Below are positions 47,134 through 55,500 of a stretch of DNA of 64,000 nucleotides, piece by piece (position 1 is the stretch's first letter; each line of letters begins with the position of its first letter). Source of the DNA: Methyloprofundus sp. (GTDB taxonomy: Bacteria > Pseudomonadota > Gammaproteobacteria > Methylococcales > Methylomonadaceae); contig DUBW01000037.1 in assembly GCA_012960135.1 (NCBI GenBank), forward strand, positions 855 to 64,854. Reading direction: 5' to 3'. The notes beneath the pieces were generated by a model that saw only the letters and a list, made by a program, of their open reading frames with translations, was not told the origin of the DNA and searched no databases. A program made the translations under genes and the position numbers.

Positions 47134-48590
47134 GCGGCTAATAACTCCTGTACGATTTCGCGGTCACTGAAAGGATATTTAATACCCTCTAACTCTTGAT
47201 AGTCTTCGTGGCCTTTACCAGCAACCAACACAATATCGTGTTCTGAACTCAGCGTAATTCCATGTTCGATGGCTGCCTTGCGATTATTAATCACCGTGAT
47301 CTTATCCATCTGTAGCTCGCCGACAATCTGCTTAATAATAGAGTCACCATTTTCAAAGCGCGGGTTATCGTCGGTCACGATAATGCGGTCTGCTAATTTT
47401 TCGGCAATATAGCCCATCTCGGATCGCTTGCCTTTATCTCTATCACCCCCGCAGCCAAACACAACATTTAACTGCGCGGTACAATGCAATCTTAAAGTGC
47501 TTAACACCTTATTCAAGGCATCGGGAGTATGCGCATAATCCACTACCACCAGCGGCTTTCCGGCACCCCCGGAAAAGCATTCCATACGCCCTATTACCGG
47601 CTTAATATCCTTTATTGCTAATAAGCATTCCGACAATTCCCTACCTGACTCTAATAAAACAGCCAGTACCGCGAGAATATTTTGTAAATTAAAATCACCT
47701 AACAAACCGGCTGTCAACTTTACCCGCTGCCCCTGCCAAACAACATCGCAGGCTATTCCAGCCAAGGTATAACAAATATTACTGGCTATTAAACTTGAAT
47801 CAGTACTATGTACTTTCCCCTGCAAACTATAAGTTAAGATTCTGACTTCATCTGTTATGGCAGCGATAACACGTTCGGCATAAGTATCATCCAGGTTAAC
47901 CACGATAAATCTTAAATCCGGCCATTTGAGTAATCGTAATTTTGTCTGAAAATAGACCTCCATACTGCCGTGATAATCTAAGTGATCACGACTCAGGTTA
48001 TTAAATACCGCACCACTAAATGTGATTGCATTCACTCGCCCTTGCTCAAGCCCATGCGATGAGACTTCCATCGCAACATTTGTCATGTCATGTTGATAAA
48101 AATGAGCTAATATCTTTTGTAAAGCAAATGCATCGGGCGTGGTATTTAGGGTACTGTGCAACTCAGAGTATCGCCCCCAACCCAATGTACCGATAACACC
48201 ACAGGCATCCATGGCCTGGGCTAAAAACTGACTACAGGATGTTTTTCCATTAGTCCCTGTAATACCGATAATATTCAAGTGCCGTGCAGGATATTCGTAA
48301 AATCTAGCAGCGATACACCCTAAATTCGCCGCTAGATTTTCAACAGCAACCAACGCTATGCCGGTTATATCTGCAGCCAGCTCGCTGCCCTGTCCTGCAC
48401 GGTCATAAACAATCGCAACAGCACCTTGCTGCTTAACTTTTTCAGCATAGAGTAAACCATGCTGCTCAGTGCCTGCCACAGCAAAGAAAACGCCACCCAT
48501 GGAAATTTCACGGCTATCCAAAGCAATATGAGTGATTTCAGCATCGTGCTTGACACACGCCAGAGCTGTTAATAGATCCGATAATTTCAT
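47130..48590 (-). CDS. murE: UDP-MurNAc-L-Ala-D-Glu--meso-diaminopimelate ligase
   Basis: MurE adds the third stem-peptide residue. The 486-residue protein has the P-loop ITGTNGKTSCSQFLA near residue 108, SSHGLEQGR, DHLDYHGSMEVYFQTKL, VDYAHTPDAL and TDDNPRFEN. The DNPR motif is the one that binds the free carboxylate of meso-diaminopimelate, so a DAP-type wall is indicated. It starts four bases after ftsI and overlaps murF. Confidence 0.97.
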   Translation of the reverse strand: MKLSDLLTALACVKHDAEITHIALDSREISMGGVFFAVAGTEQHGLLYAEKVKQQGAVAIVYDRAGQGSELAADITGIALVAVENLAANLGCIAARFYEYPARHLNIIGITGTNGKTSCSQFLAQAMDACGVIGTLGWGRYSELHSTLNTTPDAFALQKILAHFYQHDMTNVAMEVSSHGLEQGRVNAITFSGAVFNNLSRDHLDYHGSMEVYFQTKLRLLKWPDLRFIVVNLDDTYAERVIAAITDEVRILTYSLQGKVHSTDSSLIASNICYTLAGIACDVVWQGQRVKLTAGLLGDFNLQNILAVLAVLLESGRELSECLLAIKDIKPVIGRMECFSGGAGKPLVVVDYAHTPDALNKVLSTLRLHCTAQLNVVFGCGGDRDKGKRSEMGYIAEKLADRIIVTDDNPRFENGDSIIKQIVGELQMDKITVINNRKAAIEHGITLSSEHDIVLVAGKGHEDYQELEGIKYPFSDREIVQELLAA

Positions 48591-48594
48591 ATCG

Positions 48595-50349
48595 CTATTT
48601 TGTTAATAAGACTGTCATACTCTGCTCTTCATCGGGTGCAATACCTAATAATCTTAACGCTCCACCCATTACTTTGGAGAAAATGGGCGCGGCCACTAAA
48701 CCACCGTAATATTGTCCTGCATGCGGTGAATCAACCATAACCGCAATAATTAACTTGGGATCACTTGCAGGTGCCATACCAACAAAAACCGCAAAGTAAT
48801 CATCACTGTATGCCCCGTTCTTAACTTTTTTAACGGTTCCTGTTTTACCCGCGACTCGGTAGCCTTCTACCCGGGCTTTATAGGCGGTGCCGTCTTTTTT
48901 TACCACCTGTTCCAGCATCGTTCTAACACTGACTGCAGTTTTCGGTGATATCACCTGTTGTACATAGTCATCCCGGTCGCGCTTTAGCAGGCTAACCGAG
49001 TGTAATTGCCCATCATCTGCCAGAGCAGTATAAGATCTAGCCAATTGCAAGACCGACATCGACAGGCGATAACCAAATGATAAGGTAGCCTGTTCAAATT
49101 CACTCCAGCCAAAATACTCAGGCAAACTACCACTTGCTTCACCCGGAAAACCTACCCCTGGCGACATACCAAACCCTAATGAATGATAAAACCGCCAGAA
49201 ATATTCAGGTGGCATTGATAACGCAATCTTACTGGCGGCAACATTACTCGATTTCTTTAACACACCCGTTAAATTCAAAGTACCGTAGTCATGACCGTCC
49301 TTAACCCACTTTCCTTTTATCCTTAAGTTTTTTGTCGTAAAAAACTGATTCTCTTTAATATAGCCACCGTCCAAAGCTGCAGCAACCACCAGTGGTTTCA
49401 TGGTAGATCCTGGCTCGAATACATCGGTTATTGCTCTATTCCGGTAATGCGAAATGTTCGAGCCTTTGCGTGAGTTCGGATTAAAGGAAGGCTGATTAAC
49501 AATTGCCAGCACATTACCTGTTTCTGCTTCTAAAATAACCAACGCTCCGGCCTCTGCCTTATGCTTAGTCACTCCTGCTTTTAATTCTCTATAAGCCAAG
49601 TACTGCAAGCGCTCATCTATGCTTAAGGTGAGGTCCTGGCCAGCTTCAGGCTCTTTAATACTTTCTACATCATACTCAGCAATTACCCGCCTCGCGCCAT
49701 CACGAATCACCCGTTTACTACCCGCAACCCCTTTCAGAGTCGAGTTATGCATTAACTCCAGCCCTTCCTGCCCCTGATCATCAATATTAGTAAAACCCAG
49801 TAAATGTGCCGTAACTTCACCCGCAGGATAAAAGCGCTTAAATTCCTTGAGAACAGCGACACCGGGCAAACCTAATGCCTTAACCTTAACTGCCAGATAC
49901 GGTTCTATGCGCCTTTTTAAATAGACAAACTGCTTATTCGAAGCTGGATTAAATGCTCTTTTAACTTTATCCAGCGATATGTCTAATAACTTTGCCAGCT
50001 GCTTTAGCTTTGTTGCATTGTTTGATTCAGAGCAGATCTGTTTTGCCTTTTTATCGGTTTTTACCTTGCAGTATTGCGGGTTTACCCACACAGATTCAAC
50101 CGGTGCACTAACAGCAAGGCCCTCATCATTGCGGTCCTTAATTTGTCCTCTATAAGCGGCAATTTTCACAGTCCTGACATGTCGGCTGCGAGCCTGTTTC
50201 TGCAAAAATTGCGTATCCAGAACCTGTAGTTGAACTGCTTTCGCCACTAACATTAACATGGCACCAGTCATTAGAATCATTACCAGTTTTCTTCTACCTG
50301 AAAAGTCATCTGCTTGCTTATTGTTGTTTTTCTTTTCAGCTTGCAACAT
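48595..50349 (-). CDS. ftsI: Septal penicillin-binding protein 3 (FtsI)
   Basis: FtsI is the transpeptidase that cross-links septal peptidoglycan with FtsW. The 584-residue bitopic protein has one N-terminal membrane helix (about 25-45), a pedestal domain (AAYRGQIKDRNDEGLAVSAP start), and a transpeptidase domain with the catalytic Ser in FEPGSTMKPLV near residue 303, SSN (KKSSNVAASK) and KTG (AGKTGTVKK) motifs. It is two bases after ftsL. Confidence 0.98.
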   Translation of the reverse strand: MLQAEKKNNNKQADDFSGRRKLVMILMTGAMLMLVAKAVQLQVLDTQFLQKQARSRHVRTVKIAAYRGQIKDRNDEGLAVSAPVESVWVNPQYCKVKTDKKAKQICSESNNATKLKQLAKLLDISLDKVKRAFNPASNKQFVYLKRRIEPYLAVKVKALGLPGVAVLKEFKRFYPAGEVTAHLLGFTNIDDQGQEGLELMHNSTLKGVAGSKRVIRDGARRVIAEYDVESIKEPEAGQDLTLSIDERLQYLAYRELKAGVTKHKAEAGALVILEAETGNVLAIVNQPSFNPNSRKGSNISHYRNRAITDVFEPGSTMKPLVVAAALDGGYIKENQFFTTKNLRIKGKWVKDGHDYGTLNLTGVLKKSSNVAASKIALSMPPEYFWRFYHSLGFGMSPGVGFPGEASGSLPEYFGWSEFEQATLSFGYRLSMSVLQLARSYTALADDGQLHSVSLLKRDRDDYVQQVISPKTAVSVRTMLEQVVKKDGTAYKARVEGYRVAGKTGTVKKVKNGAYSDDYFAVFVGMAPASDPKLIIAVMVDSPHAGQYYGGLVAAPIFSKVMGGALRLLGIAPDEEQSMTVLLTK

Positions 50350-50351
50350 TA

Positions 50352-50618
50352 TCAGAGCCGTATATAAACAATAGCTTTTCTGTCTAACTCAATTAATCCC
50401 ATTTTCTTTCTCGCTATTTTTTCTACGCGATTATGCTCAGCTAACATTCGCTCTTCTATGGTCAGTCGCTCCCAGCGAACTTGCAGTCGATCTAACTCCT
50501 GCTCGGTTTTTTGTATCGCTATAAAAACCAACCGGGAATTATGCTTGCTAAAAATAACACCCAATCCAGAACCAACTACGATAAACAATAAAACAGCAAC
50601 CATACTTCGTAGCAACAT
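50352..50618 (-). CDS. ftsL: Cell division protein FtsL
   Basis: FtsL is a small bitopic divisome protein that forms a coiled coil with FtsB and activates FtsWI. The 88-residue protein has a short cytoplasmic start, a membrane helix (about 5-24) and a heptad-rich periplasmic segment (about 27-70; VFIAIQKTEQELDRLQVRWERL) ending in a KKMGLIEL motif. The sequence is poorly conserved across species, but size, topology and place between rsmH and ftsI make the call firm. Confidence 0.95.
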   Translation of the reverse strand: MLLRSMVAVLLFIVVGSGLGVIFSKHNSRLVFIAIQKTEQELDRLQVRWERLTIEERMLAEHNRVEKIARKKMGLIELDRKAIVYIRL

Positions 50619-50619
50619 A

Positions 50620-51543
50620 CTATTTACGTTGCGCTATACGCATTACTGCGCTACGCGATCTGGGATTTTCTGCCAATTCCTGCTTACCTGCTTTAATCGC
50701 TTTGCCGCATTTTTTTAATCTTATGGCTGCCAGCTCTTCGGGCTGAAACGGTAATTTACTCGACGTATACTTGCCTCTTGACTCATCTCTGATAAAGCGC
50801 TTAGCAATTCTATCTTCCAGCGAATGAAAAGAAATAACCGCCATTATGCCGCCACTCGCCAATACATTTACCGCCTGATCCAGCACCGTTGTTATTTCTT
50901 CTAACTCCCGATTTACGGCTATCCTGACTGCCTGAAAACTTCGCGTTGCTGGGTGTTTATGCTTTTCTTTAAAGGGTATCGCCTCGACTAGTAAATCAAC
51001 AAACTGCTGAGTTGTTACTAAAGGTTTTTCAGCTCTTTGGGTCACGACCGCATTAGCGATACGCCGTGCAAATCGCTCTTCACCATAATCAAACAACACT
51101 TGCACCAGGTCTTCTTCAGTAACACTGGCCAGCCATTCTGCTGCCGAGAGACCAGTAGTACAGTCCATACGCATATCCAGCGGCCCATCCCGCATAAAAC
51201 TAAAGCCCCGCTGAGCATTATCTAGTTGTGGCGATGAAACGCCAAAATCCAAAAGAATACCATCCACCTTTCCTTGCCAGCCCCTTTTCTCAACTACCTC
51301 CTGTAACTGTGAAAAACAACAATGTTCTAATTGAAAACGCACATCTTTGTCCAATTCCTGCGCATATTCAGACTGTATAGCATCCAGATCCCTGTCTAGC
51401 GCTAACAATTGCCCTCCAGACCCTAACTGCTGAAGTATGCCGCCACTATGTCCACCGCGTCCAAACGTACAGTCTATATAAATCCCGTCAGGTTTTATCG
51501 ATAGCTCATGCAGTGCTTCATTAAATAATACCGGTAAATGCAT
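50620..51543 (-). CDS. rsmH: 16S rRNA (cytosine(1402)-N(4))-methyltransferase RsmH
   Basis: RsmH (MraW) methylates N4 of C1402 in the ribosomal P-site. The 307-residue protein starts MHLPVLFNEAL, has DCTFGRGGHSGGIL (SAM-binding) near residue 28, the GILLDFGVSSPQLD motif, RGFSFMRDGPLDMRMD, and AVISFHSLEDRIAKRF near residue 230. The ATG at 51543 is chosen over an in-frame TTG at 51561, because it matches the family start and does not overlap mraZ. It is one base before ftsL. Confidence 0.97.
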   Translation of the reverse strand: MHLPVLFNEALHELSIKPDGIYIDCTFGRGGHSGGILQQLGSGGQLLALDRDLDAIQSEYAQELDKDVRFQLEHCCFSQLQEVVEKRGWQGKVDGILLDFGVSSPQLDNAQRGFSFMRDGPLDMRMDCTTGLSAAEWLASVTEEDLVQVLFDYGEERFARRIANAVVTQRAEKPLVTTQQFVDLLVEAIPFKEKHKHPATRSFQAVRIAVNRELEEITTVLDQAVNVLASGGIMAVISFHSLEDRIAKRFIRDESRGKYTSSKLPFQPEELAAIRLKKCGKAIKAGKQELAENPRSRSAVMRIAQRK

Positions 51544-51557
51544 GTTTTCTTTTCTTA

Positions 51558-52025
51558 TCAAAAGGACAAGTTTTCCAACTCATCCAGACCCTCATCATCA
51601 TCGCCTTCAAGCCAATCATTCTCTTTAGCATTCCAGGCGTCTTCATTCCATATTTCAAATTTATTTAACTGCCCCACTAAAATCAACTTCTTTTCCATGC
51701 CGGCAAATTTTCTCAATTTTTCAGATAGCAATAGGCGACCCTGCGCATCCATTTCAGTTTCTGTAGCATTACCAATCAGGAAGCGGCGTAATTTGCCAGC
51801 CATTTTGTTTAAAGTAGGCAGTTTGCTAACGGTTAATTCCAGCTTTTCCCATTCAGGCAGCGGATAAAGCCATAAACAACCCGGCTCACCTATGCATTTC
51901 TCATTCACAGCGACGGTCACAACTAGCTGACGCTCGCAACAATCCTGTAATTCCTCTCGAAACCGAGTAGGAATTGCAAACCGTCCTTTTGCGTCTAAAT
52001 TGATTGCTGTTACACCACGAAACAT
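51558..52025 (-). CDS. mraZ: Transcriptional regulator MraZ
   Basis: MraZ is the DNA-binding repressor that controls the dcw cluster it heads. The 155-residue protein has the two SpoVT/AbrB-like half-domains: AINLDAKGRFAIPTRFRE near residues 6-24 and ATETEMDAQGRLLLSEKLR near residues 87-105, each with the DxxGR signature. The C-terminal tail is acidic. Four 10-bp operator repeats and a strong promoter lie immediately upstream (52061-52134), so self-regulation is expected. Confidence 0.98.
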   Translation of the reverse strand: MFRGVTAINLDAKGRFAIPTRFREELQDCCERQLVVTVAVNEKCIGEPGCLWLYPLPEWEKLELTVSKLPTLNKMAGKLRRFLIGNATETEMDAQGRLLLSEKLRKFAGMEKKLILVGQLNKFEIWNEDAWNAKENDWLEGDDDEGLDELENLSF

Positions 52026-52060
52026 TTTTTCCCTTTCCTAGTCATTTTTTTCTAAAAAAA

Positions 52061-52100
52061 CCTACTTTCCACCACTTTCTACTACTTTCTACCACTTTTT
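52061..52100 (-). promoter_or_regulatory. MraZ operator: four 10-bp direct repeats
   Basis: On the minus strand four consecutive 10-bp units follow the pattern GTRGTRGAAA: GTGGTAGAAA, GTAGTAGAAA, GTGGTGGAAA and a last GTAGGTTTTT. MraZ is known to bind repeated GTGGG-type boxes at 10-bp spacing ahead of its own gene. The array begins at the expected transcription start and ends 36 bp before the mraZ ATG. Confidence 0.85.
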
Positions 52101-52105
52101 AATAG

Positions 52106-52134
52106 ACTATAGGTTTCTAGTACCGTTTAGTCAA
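52106..52134 (-). promoter_or_regulatory. Promoter of the dcw cluster (Pmra)
   Basis: On the minus strand TTGACT (52129-52134) and TATAGT (52106-52111) are separated by exactly 17 bp, each with five of six consensus bases. The predicted start, about 52099, falls at the edge of the MraZ operator repeats, so bound MraZ would block initiation or early elongation. Confidence 0.85.
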
Positions 52135-52140
52135 GGAGGA

Positions 52141-52358
52141 TTTAGAATAATTTCCCTTTTTTGACAATGACTTAGATAACCCCCTCCATAATAAACACAA
52201 AAAAAAATTAACAAAACAAAACCACAATAAATTTCAACTATTTGTTTTTTTTTCTTAATGTAAATTCTAGGTAGGTAGAAAATAACCAGCCGCTAATATT
52301 GATTGCACTACCTACCTCTTTATTACCCATACACGACAAAATTTCAGGCAATAAAAAA
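52141..52358. other. Intergenic region between the dcw promoter and the EGKCG peptide gene
   Basis: No gene is supported here. The DNA is very AT-rich, with long A and T runs around 52200-52260. A 10-bp inverted repeat, aggtaggtag (52269-52278) and ctacctacct (52308-52317), stands out; whether it is an operator or a hairpin is unknown. Confidence 0.5.
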
Positions 52359-52385
52359 CCCACAAAGCAACAAATGCTTTGTGGG
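52359..52385 (-). terminator. Intrinsic terminator after the EGKCG peptide gene
   Basis: A perfect 11-bp stem (cccacaaagca with tgctttgtggg) has a 5-base loop and is followed on the minus strand by a run of six T. It lies about 50 bp after the stop codon of the 52433-52792 gene. Confidence 0.85.
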
Positions 52386-52432
52386 CCTTAAAAATAGCGA
52401 CTTCCGGGCTAAACCCGGGCTAAATTTATTTT

Positions 52433-52792
52433 TTATTTAATATTCTCACCACATTTTCCTTCGCCGCATTTACCTTCCATATCCATTTTTTTTGCTTTAG
52501 ACGTAGGTTTATTTCCCGCACATTTTCCTTCAACTGTTTTTTCCATAGCACCTTCAGGCATCATGTTTGCGCCACACTGGCCGGCACCACATGTACCATC
52601 TTTCATTTTCGAATTTCCTTTTTTTTCTTTATCTGCCTCTGCTACAAACATATAACCGCTAGATAATTCATTGATTTCAAAGGGGTTACCGCCGCTACTT
52701 TCAATACTTTCTGCTTGCACACTTGTGGCCGTTAAACCAGAAACCAAAGTCGTACCTACTGCAATTACCAAAGGTGTTTTTTTTATACTCAT
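52433..52792 (-). CDS. HvfA-like secreted peptide with EGKCG motifs (possible metal-binding RiPP precursor)
   Basis: This 119-residue protein has a signal peptide (1-27, ending SVQA), the conserved segment NPFEINELSSGYMFVAEADK, then a low-complexity Lys/Gly/Met tail with five cysteines in repeated boxes: DGTCG (65-69), AGQCG (71-75), EGKCA (88-92) and two EGKCG boxes (106-115). EGKCG peptides of the HvfA type are known to be modified by DUF692 (MNIO) enzymes at cysteine and to bind copper. No hvfB (DUF692) or hvfC gene is adjacent, so the modification machinery, if any, must be encoded elsewhere. The ribosome-binding site is GAGGAAAG. It lies 24 bp after mgtE and ends at a strong terminator. 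Similarity is judged by motif only. Confidence 0.75.
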   Translation of the reverse strand: MSIKKTPLVIAVGTTLVSGLTATSVQAESIESSGGNPFEINELSSGYMFVAEADKEKKGNSKMKDGTCGAGQCGANMMPEGAMEKTVEGKCAGNKPTSKAKKMDMEGKCGEGKCGENIK

Positions 52793-52816
52793 TGATCTTT
52801 CCTCAAAATTAATTAA

Positions 52817-54166
52817 TTACGCCAATAGAAAAATTGTCGCTAAACCTAAAAATGACATAAAGCCTATCACATCTGTGACAGTTGTCAGCAAAACGCCTCC
52901 CGCCAACGCTGGGTCGATACCTCTTTTTTGTAAAAACAAGGGGATCAAAACCCCTGCCAAAGCGGCACAACTCAAATTTATAATCATCGCACCGCCGAGC
53001 ATTATACCTAATGGCATATTAGAGAACCAAGCGGCTGCAATCATGGCGACAACGATTGACCAGACAACACCATTAACCGCACCTATTGCTAACTCTTTAA
53101 ATAGAAAAGACATGGCATTTGAAGAGCTGATCTGGTGCAATGCCAAGCCGCGTATCACCAGAGTCAAAGTCTGACTACCCGCAATCCCACCCATACTTGC
53201 AACTATCGGCATCAGCACTGCCAGAGCAACAATTTGATCGATGGTTGCTGTAAATAAGCCAATGACCCAGGAGGCTAGAAAGGCCGTAAATAAGTTCACT
53301 CCCAACCAGACTGCTCTACGCTTAGCACTGACCAGCACTGGGGCAAATAAATCATGTTCTTCGTCCAGACCAGCAGAAGTGAGCATGGCATGATCAGCCT
53401 CTTCTCGAACAATTTCGAGCACATCTTCAATAGTAATTCGACCAACCACCACCTCCTGCTCATCAACTACTGAAGCAGATAGTATATTTCTGTGCTCAAA
53501 AATAGTTGCAACCTCCGCAATAGGCATATTGATTGGAATTGCTTCAATATGCGTCATCAACGTTGAAACAGTTGCATTGGGATCACCGGTTAAAATTGTT
53601 GGCACTGATATCTTGCCTAGATAACGATTATTGCGAGCAACAACAACCAAGCTATCCAGATTTGCAGGCATATCTTTATGCTCCCGTAAATAGGTCAGTG
53701 TGTCATCTATCGTCAAATCGCCTCGTATCGGCACAAAATACGGATTCATTAACCGGCCAGCCGTATTCCCTTCATAAGATAAAGCCGCTTCAAGGCGACT
53801 ATTTCCTTCCTTGTTAAGTATTTTTCTTCTAACTTCTGCAGAAAAATCAGCAACCAGGTTCGCCATATCTCTAGGTTCTAATTGGCTTGCAGCGGCTACC
53901 AAGTCCTTTGCTGATGTCCGCTCAATCAAACCAACCCGAACTTCACCATGCAATGCCGCGAGCGTTTCTCCCATTGCTTCAGGCGCCATAATGCTCCAAA
54001 GCTTATACCTGTAATCAATCGGTAAAGATCTGAGCAATAAGGCTATTTCAGTAGGATACAAGCTATGTAAATGACTGCGTGCATCATAAAGCGCACCACT
54101 ATCCAGATCAGCAATAATTTGCTGTAAATTTAAATCCAAGTGATCTTGTGGTCTAGTTGATAGCAT
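52817..54166 (-). CDS. mgtE: Magnesium transporter MgtE
   Basis: MgtE is a Mg2+ channel gated by cytoplasmic magnesium. The 449-residue protein has the N domain (about 5-130), two CBS domains (about 135-255; GRLMNPYFVPIRGDLTIDDTL and VVGRITIEDVLEIVREEADHAML) and five membrane helices (about 285-449), with the pore-lining GGIAGSQTLTLVIRGLAL segment near residue 320. In pseudomonads mgtE follows rapZ and ptsO; here it follows rapZ directly. Confidence 0.96.
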   Translation of the reverse strand: MLSTRPQDHLDLNLQQIIADLDSGALYDARSHLHSLYPTEIALLLRSLPIDYRYKLWSIMAPEAMGETLAALHGEVRVGLIERTSAKDLVAAASQLEPRDMANLVADFSAEVRRKILNKEGNSRLEAALSYEGNTAGRLMNPYFVPIRGDLTIDDTLTYLREHKDMPANLDSLVVVARNNRYLGKISVPTILTGDPNATVSTLMTHIEAIPINMPIAEVATIFEHRNILSASVVDEQEVVVGRITIEDVLEIVREEADHAMLTSAGLDEEHDLFAPVLVSAKRRAVWLGVNLFTAFLASWVIGLFTATIDQIVALAVLMPIVASMGGIAGSQTLTLVIRGLALHQISSSNAMSFLFKELAIGAVNGVVWSIVVAMIAAAWFSNMPLGIMLGGAMIINLSCAALAGVLIPLFLQKRGIDPALAGGVLLTTVTDVIGFMSFLGLATIFLLA

Positions 54167-54217
54167 ATCTTTATCTCACTGTTTTGTGACTAGCGAAAGC
54201 ATATTAAATTTCACTAG

Positions 54218-55075
54218 TTATTGCAATTCGCGGTGCCTGACAATAACACTAAATGCCTTGCCCTGAAAGTGTCGTGCCAGGCTGTCTACTAAAAATACTG
54301 AGCGGTGCTGCCCTCCTGTACACCCAATAGCAACGGTTAAATAGCTGCGGTTTTCTTGTTCGAAGCGGGGAATCCAACGCTCTAATAAAGACGAAATATC
54401 TTCTGAAAACTCCGTCACCATTGATTCTGATTGTAAAAAATCAATCACTACCTGATCTTTACCTGTATACCCTCTTAACTCAGGACTCCAATAAGGGTTA
54501 GGTAAGCAGCGCGCATCAAAGACAAAATCAGCATCTAGTGGTATCCCGTGTTTAAAACCAAATGACTGGATCTGAATAGAAATCTTTTGTGCGTCACCTA
54601 CCTGCACATAATCTCTGATTAATTGCCTTAACTGATGATAATGCGTGCGGCTGGTATCGACAACTAAATCAGCATCCTTGGCTACCGCCATTAAAATATC
54701 TTTTTCAATTTTAATGGCTTCCTTTAATGACAGGTGCAAATCAGTTAAAGGGTGCCGCCGCCTGGTTTCACTATAGCGTTTTAATAAAACACTCTCTTCG
54801 GCCTGCATAAAAATAACATCACATTCGATATCCTGATCGCGGATCAATGCTATTTTATCGACAAAAGTATATAAACTTTCACTTTGATTTCTGGCATCAA
54901 TTCCGATCGCAGTTTTACCGTACGTCACCTGATCTTGCAACATAACATTACTGACAAAGTCATCCAGCAATTTAATGGGCAGATTATCGATACAATAAAA
55001 GCCACTGTCTTCCAGAGTATCCAGAGCAATACTCTTTCCTGAACCAGAAAGCCCAGTCAATATTAATAGTTTCAT
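54218..55075 (-). CDS. rapZ: RNase adapter protein RapZ
   Basis: RapZ is a nucleotide-binding protein that in E. coli senses glucosamine-6-phosphate and guides RNase E to the GlmZ small RNA. The 285-residue protein has Walker A TGLSGSGKSIALDTLED near the start, the Walker B-like IDAR segment, and the C-terminal domain with SFGFKHGIPLDADFVFDARCLPNPY and AIGCTGGQHRSVF. It lies 82 bp after hpf; ptsN, which sits between them in many relatives, is missing. Confidence 0.97.
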   Translation of the reverse strand: MKLLILTGLSGSGKSIALDTLEDSGFYCIDNLPIKLLDDFVSNVMLQDQVTYGKTAIGIDARNQSESLYTFVDKIALIRDQDIECDVIFMQAEESVLLKRYSETRRRHPLTDLHLSLKEAIKIEKDILMAVAKDADLVVDTSRTHYHQLRQLIRDYVQVGDAQKISIQIQSFGFKHGIPLDADFVFDARCLPNPYWSPELRGYTGKDQVVIDFLQSESMVTEFSEDISSLLERWIPRFEQENRSYLTVAIGCTGGQHRSVFLVDSLARHFQGKAFSVIVRHRELQ

Positions 55076-55105
55076 AGCTTTAACTTATAAACTGCGCGAT
55101 GGACC

Positions 55106-55145
55106 AAACAGCGAAGACCAAACAGAAGAAAGCCCTTCGCTGTTT
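55106..55145 (-). terminator. Hairpin between hpf and rapZ
   Basis: aaacagcgaag (55106-55116) and cttcgctgttt (55135-55145) form an 11-bp perfect stem with an 18-base loop. There is no T-run, so it may be an RNA processing or stability signal rather than a terminator. A direct repeat gaccaaacag (55102-55111 and 55116-55125) overlaps it. Confidence 0.4.
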
Positions 55146-55157
55146 AACCCTTTGCAT

Positions 55158-55448
55158 TTAGCGGTGCGATTGCACTTTTTCTTTATGTTTGATAATTTGG
55201 CGATCTAACTTGTCGACCATATTATCAATGGCAGCATACATATCTTCCTGAACATCATCGGCAAATAGCTTGGCTCCACTAATTTGCACGGTTGCTTCTG
55301 CTTTTTGCTCTAGTTTTTCTACTGTCAAGATAACATGTACATCAGTAACATGATCAAAATGACGCTTGAGCTTACCAATTTTATCTTCTACATGCTGTTT
55401 CATTGCTTCTGTGACTTCAACGTGACGACCTGTTACGCTAACTTGCAT
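55158..55448 (-). CDS. hpf: Ribosome hibernation promoting factor (short HPF)
   Basis: Short HPF binds the 30S subunit and helps 70S ribosomes dimerise in starvation. The 96-residue protein has the single HPF/RaiA domain: MQVSVTGRHVEVTEAMKQHV start, KIGKLKRHFDHVTDVHVIL, VQISGAKLFADDVQEDMYAAID and a basic C-terminal helix (DKLDRQIIKHKEK). It is in its usual place behind rpoN, with a 52-bp gap. Confidence 0.96.
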   Translation of the reverse strand: MQVSVTGRHVEVTEAMKQHVEDKIGKLKRHFDHVTDVHVILTVEKLEQKAEATVQISGAKLFADDVQEDMYAAIDNMVDKLDRQIIKHKEKVQSHR

Positions 55449-55500
55449 AAATTTAACCCCTGATTACATTAAAAAAAATGATAGCCATTATACTACTTTC

